From: Euryodendron excelsum
Lineage: Eukaryota > Streptophyta > Magnoliopsida > Ericales > Pentaphylacaceae
Direction of reading: 5' to 3'
Assembly: GCA_033060915.1 (NCBI GenBank)
Contig: CM065383.1
Location: 9,516,001-9,580,000 of the forward strand
DNA length: 64,000 bases
Shown: positions 22,851-33,265 of the stretch, one piece after another
Numbering within the stretch: the stretch's first letter is position 1
Layout: every line of letters begins with the position of its first letter
Position numbers and translations under genes: made by a program
The notes under the pieces: generated by a model
What the model was told of the DNA's origin: nothing
The model's database searches: none
What the model saw: only the letters and a program-made list of their open reading frames with translations

Positions 22851-23200
22851 GGTAAGACGATAGACCTGATTGGAACTACTCGGTCCCTAGTAAAATCGAC
22901 CAGGGGAGAGTTGACTGGCTATAACTTGTCCTTGCCGATCCACATCTTCTCGAAGGCCCCCCCAAAACAGAATGTCCGCTGAACTCCGGTTGTCAATCAG
23001 AACTCTCCAGGTTTTGAAATTGGAGATGATCAAGGAGATGACCAAAGGGTCGTCTTGTGGTTGATGCAGCTCAGCAGCTTCTTCCTTTGTGAAAGTGATC
23101 ACGGGGCCTTCTGTCTTCGTCTTCTTGTTAGGCGTTCCAACTAGCATTACTTTCGCTTCGGTTCGAATCTCCTGAATGTGTTTCTTTCATGCCGAAGAGG
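22851..23200 (-). pseudogene. Aspartic protease region (Tat element 1)
   Basis: RVLIDNRSSADILF at about 23010-22970 marks the active-site turn of the retroviral-type aspartic protease that cuts the polyprotein. Tat elements usually have IDNGSSADIL here, so the Gly after Asp-Asn has become Arg in this copy, which should kill catalysis. The upstream segment with ITFTKEEAAELHQPQDDPLV is also typical of the lineage. Confidence 0.8.
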
Positions 23201-23229
23201 ACTTCCCTCCTCCCATGAACCCACTGGCT

Positions 23230-24687
23230 ATAACCCTTATTTCTCCGATGGGCTGGTTGTTGGTTTGGGCTCATGTCAGGCTACGTTGATCCGCCCATTC
23301 TCGGTCTCGACTCGCGACATATTGGCCCAGTCTACCTTGCTTAATTAGATCCTCAATCTGTTGCTTCAAGTTGATGCAATCTTTCATGTCATGGCTGTGA
23401 TCACTATGCAACCGGCAATACCTCTTTCTGTTCTGCATGCTCAAGGGTGTCTTCAAACGCTCTGGCCATTTCAACGCCGGATCGTCCCTTATCTCCATCA
23501 TGACATCCTTCAACTTTGTTGTGAGGGGGGTTGAATGTTTGGCCTACCTCGCGATAGTGCTCGTGTCTGTCTTCTACTCAGTTTTGTGACCAGTTGCTGC
23601 TCCAGTTCTTTACTTCCCTCTCCTTGTTCGAGGTACCGCCCGACCTCTTCTTATTTGCATGCGAGATGCTCGCTCCATCATTTTCTCGCCTAGTGTTCGT
23701 TGCGTCTTCTGCGTTCATATGCTTTTGAGCTCGAAGCATCAGCTCGGTTATGTCTTGGGATAGCCTCTTTGACAATGAGAGAAAATAAGCTTTCCAGTTC
23801 TTATTCCGCTTATAAACGCCATGACGGCCACTTTGTCGTCCACGTCGTCCATCGCCAGAGTCTCTTGATTGAACCTCCTTACATATTCCCGCAGGGTCTC
23901 CTCTTTCTTCTGCCTCACAGTCAACAAGTGTGCGGCTGGCCTTCTTTGCCTTTGCGCCCTGATGTAATGTCTCACGAAGAGCTTTCTGAGTTCGGTAAAG
24001 GTGGAGACCTTTGCTGTCTTGATTTTGTTGAACCAAGTTCATGCGGAACCTTTTAACGTGACGGGAAAAACTCTACACATGATCTCGTCTGGCACTGCTT
24101 GCAGGTGAATGAGTGCCCTGAATGTTTCCAAGTGGTCCACCAGGTCTTTTGGAGCCGTCGAACGCGTCCACAGTCGGCATTTTGAACTTTAAGAAAAGTG
24201 GGTAGTCCATCACCTTCTAGGTGAATGGTGAAGCTATTCTACTGATGAGCGCGTCCACCGTGTTCGAAGCATTGGCCTCCACAGTAGCCAAAACTCCCGC
24301 CATCTGGGCCTGCATAGCCCTTAGTTGTTCATCCCAAGCATGGGTGCTTTTTCATTTTTTGCCTACCATCTCCTTTCTCTATTGGACTGCATGGCTTGTT
24401 TGTGCTTCTTCGATGTGGGGTTTGCGGCGTAAGAGTGGATCCTCAACCTGTCCTCCGTTCCCGTTCATGTTTCCATTGTCATTGGGGGGAATGGATGGCT
24501 CCCTATCAACCTCCTGGTCCTCTCGTTCCACCACCGGCGGGGCAGCTGGCGGTGGAATCCCTCCAGGTGGAGCTGGAGCTCGTTAGAGCAACTCTGCATT
24601 TTGGCGGGTCAACTGTTGTATGCTGGTCATCAAGTCAGCCACAGTCTTCTTGAGGGCTACTATTTTTTCTGTACTTGAATCCGCCAT
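23230..24687 (-). pseudogene. gag of Tat element 1
   Basis: Gag packages the RNA into virus-like particles. The start ATG is at 24685-24687 (MADSSTEKIVALKKTVADL), about 70 bp past the primer-binding site. A proline-rich stretch follows (about 24570-24520), then the capsid-like part with LREYVRRFNQETLAMDDVDD (about 23890-23840) and a Cys/His segment YCRLHSDHSHDMKDC (about 23430-23385). The last is the usual Tat gag sequence ahead of a QIEDLIKQGRLGQY linker. Stops occur near 24582, 24380 and 24230, and at least one shift lies near 24050, so the copy is inactive. Confidence 0.85.
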
Positions 24688-24756
24688 TGAGCTTCCTTCG
24701 GGTGAGTGCTAATCCCAAACCTAGTCAAGACCATGAAAAATCACGAGAAAAGTCGT

Positions 24757-24774
24757 TTCCCACAAACGACGCCA
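24757..24774 (-). other. Primer-binding site of Tat element 1
   Basis: Two bases after the LTR end, the minus strand reads TGGCGTCGTTTGTGGGAA. It starts with TGG as expected for pairing to a tRNA 3' CCA end. It fixes the element's orientation and the inner LTR edge at 24777. I did not assign the tRNA with certainty. Confidence 0.75.
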
Positions 24775-24776
24775 GC

Positions 24777-25412
24777 TGATGATGTAGCTGTCTCGTGGTG
24801 TCTTGCCCCCAGGCCTTTGACGAGCTCTCTCCCATTGATTGGTGGTCTCCTGTTCTAAGCACACCAGTGTGGTGCCTGCCAAAGGTCCTCCAATGTTCAA
24901 ATTAGATTCAAGAGAATAATGTTACTCCAAAACGTAGTTTGCTATGGTTTTCTCTCTTGTGCATTCCTGGAGAAGAAGGCCATCGTTTCCCTTTGTATGC
25001 ATGCATGCATGGGAGTGTTGGCTACCTTTCCATGTGACGGTGTTTCATTGAAGGGTCAAATCTGTGGTAAGGTACTTGAGAGGGTCGTTCCCCCACTCTA
25101 TTATGGTGTGTGTCAGAGCTGCATCAGGGGTAGGGTGGTTGTCCCTCACACACTCCACGCCCATGCTTTGAGTGTATACTATAATGTTAGGTGTTAGTTG
25201 TGGACTCCACCGATGTGATGGGAAGGACGGACAGAGCAAAAAGCGCACCCGAAGGGCTGGTCTATTCGGGAGTCCAGGGAAGATTCGGTGAGGCTCTGCT
25301 CGAGACCCGATCAAACATTCGGAAGCCAACAGAAGATTCAGTGAGGCTCTGATCGGAACCCGATCAAACGCTCGAGAGGATCTCTGATCTGATCGGAAAA
25401 ACGTCACTACCA
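24777..25412 (-). repeat. Right (5') LTR of Tat element 1
   Basis: 636 bp, TGATGATGTAGC to CGTCACTACCA on the plus strand, the partner of 9874-10509. It contains GATTCGGTGAGGCTCT-type direct repeats (25260-25380). A 23-base A-run follows at 25418-25437 and then S2 of the host array. Confidence 0.9.
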
Positions 25413-25445
25413 ACTACAAAAAAAAAAAAAAAAAAAATCATTGCA

Positions 25446-25889
25446 GGCTAGAAACATATTTTTACTTGAAACAATTTATAAAAGAGACATTCATTGCTCG
25501 AATGATTGCATCCTGGACAACGAAAGCAGTCAAGAGACTATAGACCTTTTTCCTGTTTGTCCTCGGTTTGCCCGAACCAATAATGGACACGGGCCAAACT
25601 CTGGCCCTGATTAGCAGTCCTAATCAATAAACAGTACACGACCAGCTCCTTCTATTTCTTTTCCCTTTCTTTTTTCTTTAATATTTACTTTTCATTTTTT
25701 GATTTAAGATATTTTAATTATAGGAAAATAATCACAAAAAATTGTCTTCTATCGAACATTTTGGACAAGATATGTAGGCTGATTGGTAGAAAAAATTAAA
25801 AATTTTAAACTGTGAATTTGAAATTTATTCTAGTAATTAAACATTGTGATTGTCAATAAATATGTCGGCATTGCTTACAAGGTTGTTGG
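25446..25889. repeat. S2 and start of R2 of the tandem array
   Basis: S2 (25446-25860) matches S1 and S3. R2 begins at 25868 and is cut after GGTTGTTGG (25881-25889), which is the left target duplication of the MULE. R2 resumes at 35056. Confidence 0.88.
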
Positions 25890-26150
25890 GGGAAAGTTTC
25901 CCTGACACATATTTTTTACAAACTTAATTCCACAATTGCATAGTGTTTTAACTTAATGCCTGGGGCCAAGTTTATCGCCAATTGGATTGGCGGTTTCATT
26001 AAAATCACTAATTCAATTAGCGTTTTTAACTATATCCGGCCACCGTATACACGCCAGCAAAAAACCGCCAATTGAATTGGCGATTTTATTAAAATCGCCA
26101 ATTGAAAATTGCCAATTCAATTGGCGATTTCATTGATCTCATATCAGCAA
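25890..26150 (+). repeat. Left terminal inverted repeat of the MULE
   Basis: About 260 bp pairing with 34795-35055. Shared text includes TTTTACAAACTT, CCACAATTGCATA, TTTTAACTTAATG and ACCGTATACACGC. The inner half is built from near-palindromic units CGCCAATTGAATTGGCG separated by ATTTTATTAAAAT. MULE termini bind the transposase and hold promoters; here the iterated palindromes are the obvious candidate sites. Confidence 0.88.
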
Positions 26151-26171
26151 TTCTCCCAGCCAAGTCAAAAC

Positions 26172-27078
26172 CCATAACTTCCAAACTAAGATTCTGATTG
26201 ATGTGCCGTCAACTCCCACACGTCACTCGTGTCACACTGTTGCCTCTCGCCAAGTTTCGCGCTCCCCGGAGCCTTTCTTGCCATTTTGGTACCCCAATGG
26301 CCGAGTTGGCATAACTCCGAAAACATAAGTTCCAGAATTCCGAAACTTTGCATAACTTCCAAACCGGGAAACCGATTGACGTGCCATCAACTCCCACATG
26401 TCACTCGTGTCACACCGGTGCCTCTTGCCAAGTTTTGCCCCCCTCGGAGCCTTTCTCGCCATTTCGGTACCCAAATGGCCGAGTTGGCATAACTCTGAAA
26501 ATATAAGTTCCGGAATTCTGAAACTTTGCATAACTTCCAAATCAGGAAACCGATTGACGTGCTATAAACTCCCACACGTCACTTGTGTCACACCGGTGCC
26601 TCTCGCCAAGTTTTGCGCTCCTTGGAGCCTTTCTCGCCATTTCGGTACCCCAATGGCCGAGTTGGCATAACTCGAAAAACATAAGTTCTGGAATTCTGAA
26701 ACTTTGCATAACTTCCAAACCGGGAAACCGATTGACGTGCCGTCAACTCCCACACGTCACTCATGTCACATCGGTGCCTCTCGCCAAGTTTTGCGCTCCC
26801 TGAAGCCTTTCTCGCCATTTCGGTACCCCAATGGCCAAGTTGGCATAACTCGAAAAACATAAGTTCCAGAATTCTGAAACTTTGCATAACTTCCAAACCG
26901 GGAAACCAATTGACGTGCCGTCAACTCCCACATGTCACTTGGGTCACACCGGTGCCTCTCACCAAGTTTTGCGCTCCCCGGAGCCTTTCTCACCATTTCG
27001 GTACCCCAATGGCCGAGTTGGCATAACTCCGAAAATATAAGTTTTGGAATTCTGAAACTTTGCATAACTTTCAAAACG
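26172..27078. repeat. Tandem repeat, exact 178-bp period, five copies
   Basis: The phrase AACTCCCACA or a close variant begins at 26211, 26389, 26567, 26745 and 26923, each 178 bp apart. Units share GCCTCTCGCCAAGTTTTGCGC, ATTTCGGTACCCCAATGGCC and GAGTTGGCATAACTC. Divergence between copies is a few percent. ORFs of 60-100 codons on both strands are repeat by-products. The array lies between the MULE left terminal repeat and its small ORF. Confidence 0.93.
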
Positions 27079-27190
27079 GACCATGTTCATAAGTTTCGGA
27101 ATGCCAAATATGATCCAAGCTCATATATATATTATATGAAAATATAATAACTAATTTTACATTATACTGAAATAAAAAGTACACCAAGCT

Positions 27191-27832
27191 TTATGGACCA
27201 TGTTCATAACAACATAGCGGTTTGCCAGCAATACTAAGACTACTTGGTAGATAGTTTTGAAAGTCATTGTCACCTTCTTCATCTAAGAAATCTAAAAGTT
27301 TTGGGTCAGAAACTAGCAACGGATCTTCAACGATTTCTAATATTCGTTGCGTTGGATCACCACAATGTTCCTTCGCTTGCTGTGTAAAATGATATCTATC
27401 CAACCTTCGTTGCATTTGATTAACCTCACGTTCGAGTGCTTTTATGACCTTGTTGTTAGCTGATCGTCTATTGAACAACTAAGCTGAACTGGCCTTTGGG
27501 ACACGAAGGCCATACCATTGGCAATACATCTCTTGTTCACATTGTTTATCGAACAAGTCTTCCCACGGTGACCTTATGCATTGGGAGTCAGTCACCCCGC
27601 AGGGTGGACATAATGACACATCGCCGATGAAGATGTGACTGACAGGACCCATCGTATCATGCATTAGGATTGGTTTGTTAAGAAAACAACGCTTTCGGCC
27701 ATACTATTTGTTTCCAACTGGGTCCATGTATGTATGCACCATATGGATGGGTGAGGATTGGTTTTGATCTGTGTCGCCATTTCGAGCTAAATGACTACAC
27801 GACGCCCCAAATAATCCTTTTCGCTTCGGCAT
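27191..27832 (-). pseudogene. Small unrecognised ORF of the MULE
   Basis: One frame of about 211 residues, starting MPKRKGLFGAS at 27832 and ending KPLCCYEHGP at 27191, interrupted only by two TAG codons (27704-27706 and 27479-27481). Text stays coherent on both sides of each stop, so it was a single protein until recently, or the stops are read through. The N-terminus is basic. A Cys pair occurs at LCPPCGV. After the second stop, VIKALEREVNQMQRRLDRYH looks like a short coiled coil, and an acidic segment FLDEEGDNDF follows. I do not recognise a family. It lies downstream of the PMD gene on the same strand. By position it could be an accessory gene like the second ORF of autonomous Mutator elements, but no similarity is claimed. 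Confidence 0.6.
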
Positions 27833-27957
27833 GGTAGGAAGTGTGTATGGTTTAACACTTGTTTTTGTAATGGCATGACGTATATATAGGTAATACAATA
27901 CAATGCATAAGTAAATGGTTCACGTAAATTCATTGGGATGCGAAACAAGACTTTTGT

Positions 27958-28085
27958 GTAGCCTTCACGTGAAGGGTTCGGGACATGCTTTCCCGTGAAG
28001 CTAATGCATGCTTTATATTGAAATGATGCATCACCTCGTGCAGCCTTCACGTGAAGGGTTCAAGACATGCCTTCACGTGAAGCTA
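27958..28085 (-). promoter_or_regulatory. Duplicated CACGTG palindromes upstream of the small ORF
   Basis: An 82-bp unit (AGCCTTCACGTGAAGGGTTC...CGTGAAGCTAATGCA) is present twice, at about 27958 and 28040. It gives three copies of the perfect palindrome CTTCACGTGAAG (27963, 28044, 28071) and one degenerate copy. CACGTG is the G-box bound by bHLH and bZIP factors. The position, 130-250 bases upstream of the small ORF start, suggests a promoter. This is inference from motif and position. Confidence 0.4.
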
Positions 28086-28247
28086 ATGCACGCTTATAAA
28101 AAATTTGATACAAAAATGTATGAACTACAAAATTTGATACATCCATAAACACAGGATACCAGAAATAACCATAATATTCGATTACATCAACAAATGTTTG
28201 ACAACTTCCTGAAAATGTACCTAATACAAACCCCATACCCTCAAGTA

Positions 28248-30874
28248 CTATACATGACCACCTGTACCACATGGGGGTGGCCTCCTCTCTCGTCTCGACT
28301 TATGGGTAAAGACCCGTGTGATACTACGTAGTCTCAACTGAGATGGCTCTGCCTGGGTGATCTGTGAAACGCCCTCAGGAAGCATAGGCTGATGTGGGTC
28401 AATGGTAGGGCCTACGTCGACTGTATCAATGGAGGGCCTACTGCTGACCTGAGTGAGCTGAGATAACGCATCTACCTGTGATGGTGGTATGAGATGTGTA
28501 GTCTCGGATGGCACAGTAGATGGACCATGAGCCTGGGTGTCCATGAAAAGCGTCTCTATACAGTACCCTTCAGGTAATAATGGATCGAAAGGTGCATGAA
28601 ATCACATATCATCTTCGACGGGCGAGGAACCAGATCGCTAGTCATAAAAAACAGGAGAAACGTCGTGGCAGGGTGCGGTGCGACGAGGTCTCACCTCGCA
28701 ACTGGTCGCATATGATGATGAAGGTACATATTGAGGGTCACTGTGATATGTATATGCTGGCATACTCGGTGTGACATGTGATATAGGTGTCTAGATCGAT
28801 GCTGGCTGGCCAACTAAGTGTTGTGCTTGCGAAACTGAGGGTTGGGCAATTGAGGGCTGGGCCTGCAAAACTGATGGCTGGGCCTGCGAATCTGAGGGCT
28901 GGGCCTGTGATATGCGCTGCTACTCACGTAATATGTCTAGTGACTTGGTACACAAGTCACGAGCTCTATACATGTCCTCCAGTGCCGGCTCAGTCCCAAA
29001 CCCATGTATAGCACGATCTATAAGATAATGCACGGTCTTGAAATGACGGGTCTGCAAAATGAAGCATAATTTTTATGTCGCTTTACCAATTTATATTTGT
29101 TTTGAAAAACCATATTACGTAAAAGACTACTAACTGCAATCTGTACCGTCGACCCGACCTCCAGGTAGCCTCGATCCGAGCGGTGAGCTGGATTGCCCAC
29201 TAATGGGCGTGTGATACAGCGATACCATTGCATATATGGATCGTCATATCGCATGTCTCCAGCAGTAGGAACCCCAACTACAATATGATCACGACACTGC
29301 TGCCATCGCTGTATGTACTGTATATGATACTCCATCCAATCGGTGTTATGTATCCCACGCCCATCTAAACCATATAAGTCAGGAGATGTGTTATGAGCCT
29401 GTGGAATGACCTGTCTGAAACCAAACTGTCAGCATACACGATCAGGCAGATGCCACTCTACAACCTCAAAGCACAATAATGGGGATCGAGTCATCCAGAT
29501 ATCGCTCCCAGCTCGACAATAATCTAGAAGTGAATCCATGATAGCATCATATGGCCTCCATATGAACTACAAACATATAAAAATGTGGTACCCATTACTA
29601 ATTGAAATATATGAACCAAAAAACTAAAAATAAACAAATATCCATGTAGTATTCATACCTCGTTCGGCCTCAAGCGGTCCAACTGGTCGCGATATACACG
29701 GACAACATGGGTTGACACTGTATCTGTATGATATCTTGATCTCCATCTGATAGATATGTGGACATAATATCAAAACTATGTTTAATGACTGAATATATAA
29801 AGATAAACATAAATAATTGATTGGTACATACTTAGCTCCCCACGGGCCACCGGGTAACTGTACCCCATCTATATCCAAGGGCTGTTGACCATCAGTAGGC
29901 TGATCTCCACGACTAGGGCACATGCGTGGAAATCTCTCCCAAACCCATATCTGAATAAAGTTCAATGTTAACACAAATAGTAAATGCAATAAAAATAAAA
30001 CATTACGGTATACTGGATAAAGTGCAATGTTATTTAACCTGCAACAAAAGTAGTGCGCCCGCTATCTGTTTCTCGTTTGGCTTCGTCGCCCGGCACATCG
30101 ACCTATAAAGCATAGCTAAGGTGGCACTGTCCCAGCTATATCTCCCTACCGCATCTAAGTCCTCCAGAAATGGAAGGTATGACAGTCTCACAAGAGTTTG
30201 GGATAAATCTGACATCAGCACACCCCCAATCAGAAGAAGTATGTATGCACGTGCGTGCCGCTGTACAGTAACATCACCAGCTCCAGCTGGAAGGGCCTAG
30301 AAAGTGTCACGGAGCCATGTAATCCGAACACGCCCCCTATCTAACTGCTATGGGGGTGGGGCCACACCTAACAACTGGACACACAGGTCTTGCCACTCCT
30401 GCACAATACTCTAAACCTCCCGTCAGATGATAGGATGGCCATCGACAAGTAGTCCTAATAGTATAGAAACGTCCTGCAAAGTAATGGTAGCCTCCCCGAT
30501 AGTCAGATGGAAGGTATGGGTCTCCTATCGCCAACGCTCTATGAACGTCGTGATCAAATGATGATCCAACCGGATCATCCCAACTCAGTAGACATCATAG
30601 AACTCAGCACGTAGTACATACTGCAAAATACGTGGGTGTATCACATTGTATAAATGATTGGCGGCGCGTCTGCATTTAAGAGGATCTGTACCCTACATCA
30701 TTAATTGGAAGGGCATTAGTATACACATGAAATCTCACAAAATATATGCATAAATATAAAACATATTATAATTGCACATACCCTATGGTCCCATATACAA
30801 CTCAATCGATGATGGCTCTGTAACGTCAGCATAGTACAATCGATAGGCCCAAGAAGAGTTGTAGCTGTATCCAT
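28248..30874 (-). pseudogene. Plant mobile domain (PMD, MAIL1/MAIN-like) gene of the MULE
   Basis: Exon 1 begins MDTATTLLGPIDCTML at 30874 and ends at about 30781 (AGG before GTATGTGCA). The next exon starts after TAG near 30695 with GTDPLKCRRAANHLYN. The PMD hallmark follows: LDHHLITTFIERW then [23 protein letters not shown] (about 30570-30450). Further blocks are LDAVGRYSWDSATLAMLYR (about 30150-30095), WVWERFPRMCP (about 29945) and a RPNE-type segment (about 29665). More exons run to a Ser/Gln/Pro-rich tail with SQAQPSV-like repeats (about 28910-28790) and stop at 28248. PMD proteins occur as host genes acting in silencing and as parts of transposons. At least four in-frame stops (including one replacing the Trp after ERWR) make this copy a pseudogene. 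Confidence 0.85.
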
Positions 30875-31114
30875 AACACCTGCAATTGACACGTAACATA
30901 TGGGGTTAAATCAGTAATAAAATCTATGCCTGTGAACGATGTGACAAAACCCTGAAACAACTATCACTGAAATACAAATAAGCCGTATAATTAATATAAT
31001 TAAGTTCAAATACAATTAAGTTTAAATATACGCTTAATGACAACCAACCATTATCTTAAATAGAAATACAAATTGTTCTTCACTAGCTAGCTAATTGTTC
31101 GTGCAATACATAAA

Positions 31115-33265
31115 TCAGGTGGTCTGGGTTGGACATTTACGCCTATCATGGCCTTGTTGTTTACAAATACCGCAATTATTAAATTGTCGTCTCCTAGAGA
31201 TGTCCATCTCATTCTAGATTCGTTTGTTTTTTGGACGCTCGGGTGTAGTTTCTCGTCGACAGGTTAGATCTGGAATGAGCTTAGGACCATCATAGGAAAC
31301 CCAATAATGCTCGTGCACCATCGGTTGGAAACTTGATTTGTACACGTGGCCAAAAACGTCGAGATTATATTGAGGAGCAATTAAGCCCCATGGTTGTCTT
31401 CCTGTTTTCGCGCAAACTGCCAGCATGTGCGAACAAGGATAATGGTAGATGACCCATTTTCCTTAGTCACACGACGAAGGATTCAAAGTCACCGGATGTC
31501 TATTATTCCCTTTCGTGCCTATTGGGTTTGTAATAACCTCAGCGGAACCCTGAGCCCTGCATTTGGAATATAATCACTTCATAGTTGTAATAGAAATTCA
31601 GACTTCTACAAATCTATCAATAAACGATGTGAATTAAAAACACTGTATAAATTTTGTGACATTACCAATTAAAGACATTAACGCGATGCATCGCCGATCG
31701 AGCTTGATAAGATTCTATCTTCTTTTGCACTTTCGGTGTGTACCTCAACCCTTTCTCTGCGGCACGATGAATTTGTACTCGTTTCTCGGTGAAAGTTGCC
31801 ACCAAACGGTAGAAAGTAACCTGAACACATACAGTTATGGGCAAGTATCGTGCACTTCTTAAGACATTATTATAACATTCTGAATTGTTGGTGGTTATAA
31901 CTCCTCAGCACTAGTTTTTTCACTCTCGATTGTGGAAGCTATCTTCCATCCAAGGTCTTCCTGTACACCATAACAAAATAAATATTCAATCTTTATATTC
32001 ATATGAGCATTACTGCATAATATCCAAACATCTTACTTTTAAGTTATAATTTATAGAAACTTAATGCAACTTGTGTCTTAATCACGTGTGCAATGAATGT
32101 CGAATTAAGGTTGCGGTGATCCAAACTCTCCATCCCATGTGAACAAGTATGAGGCCCAGGGTATTGTGTGATTTCAAACAAAGTATGCTTTTTCTTTAAA
32201 CAGGCACGTAATTTTCATGGGCAATCGTGACTGCACCTGGTGCTCCAAACCTTTTTATTTGTTTCTACAACATAATAATGTTTGTTCCTCTTCACATGAT
32301 ACCAATTACATGCACGGATCACTGCATCCTTATCTTTGAAAACCATCCCTTTTGTAAATTCTGGATTAGCATCTGACCATGTTGGACCGCGATGGTATAA
32401 GTCTCGACCAGCTGCGGAATTATCTACCCCATCCAGGTTCATAAAAAAGGGCACCGGATTGTCATTCAATTCAGGAAGGTTTGCTTGTACTTGCCCATCG
32501 TCATCAGAGTCGTCATTTTCATCATTTCTCAGTAAAACATCAACATCTTCCTCTGATTGATCGGATTAAACAATATCTACATCTTCATCTTCATCTATCC
32601 CTCTACCAATCTCATCAAGGCCCACAAGTCATTCTACAGGATCCATACTTGCACTGGGACCTCCCGCCTCTATGCACCCCTTTTGACCCGAAACATATTG
32701 TGAGTGATATGTGGGTGGACTATCAAAGTCATGCAATGGTTCAACATTACTTGGACCTTGTGAGTAATCATTGTATGGGGTGAACAAGTTAGACATCAGT
32801 TGCCTTGGTGCTTCCTCTCCAATTGCGCTTCGACTACTCTGCCCAATTATAAGCATTCTAGTAAATGTCCCCAAGGCCGATGAATCACCTCTCCCTCCCA
32901 AGATTTCACCGTAGGACTGGACATCTCGCCAATTAAAATCAGGACGACTGTGACTGGTGGTCATTGTGGATATGTCTTTCTCAATGTACATTTCAACACA
33001 ATACATGTCAGGATATCTCGAAGGGAGATTTAACACAGTTTGCAATGTCTCGTCATCCTTGACCGATAACCGCTTATATATCCATACTTCCCTATTTCGT
33101 CTAAAAGGGTATCTACATATGAACTTTATGTTTATATGCTCTCCATACTCATCCATCTTAGGAATGATCATGTCTCGTAACCCACCAAGTGAGGTTTCCA
33201 GTTCTACATTATAACATCCACTAGCCTCTATATCATAGGCTATCCCTTCTTTACGATCTCACACT
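31115..33265 (-). pseudogene. MURA-type MULE transposase with catalytic core deleted
   Basis: The N-terminal part runs from about 33265 (ASGCYNVELETSLGGLRDM, MIIPKMDEYGEH at 33171) to an acidic linker. The plant MuDR DNA-binding domain is at about 32400-32100 (GMVFKDKDAVIRACNWYHVK, LFEITQYPGPHTC). The C-terminal part resumes at about 31880 with NNVLRSARYLPIT and TFYRLVATFTEKR, continues to the SWIM-like AVCAKTGRQPWGL (31426-) and ends with the zinc knuckle CGICKQQGHDRRKC, stop at 31115-31117. Only about 200 bases separate the DNA-binding domain from the post-core segment, so nearly all of the DDE catalytic domain is missing. A TAG at 31214-31216 precedes the knuckle. The element must rely on another source of transposase. 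Confidence 0.88.

Larger units (their letters stand above)
9874..25412 (-). mobile_element. Ty3/gypsy Tat-lineage retrotransposon, minus strand, with nested LTR
   Basis: Two 636-bp LTRs (9874-10509 and 24777-25412) enclose gag-pol on the minus strand and an extra gene on the plus strand. Without the 5.2 kb insertion at 16918-22103 the element is about 10.3 kb. Domain order from right to left is gag, protease, reverse transcriptase, two RNase H-like regions, integrase, then the opposite-strand gene. The second RNase H and the antisense gene point to the Tat lineage. All genes carry stops or shifts, so this copy is dead. Flanks belong to one R part of the array (9873 left, A-run and S2 right). 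The 5-bp target duplication is not clean (TTTAT left, ACTAC right). Confidence 0.9.

Noticed and set aside
26229..27147. Overlapping ORFs of 60-100 codons on both strands
   Set aside because: They repeat every 178 bp and exist only because of the tandem array. There is no independent protein signal.
28000..28085. Riboswitch or attenuator from the inverted CACGTG repeats
   Set aside because: The palindromes are short, duplicated as DNA units and in a plant transposon promoter position; a DNA-binding site is simpler.
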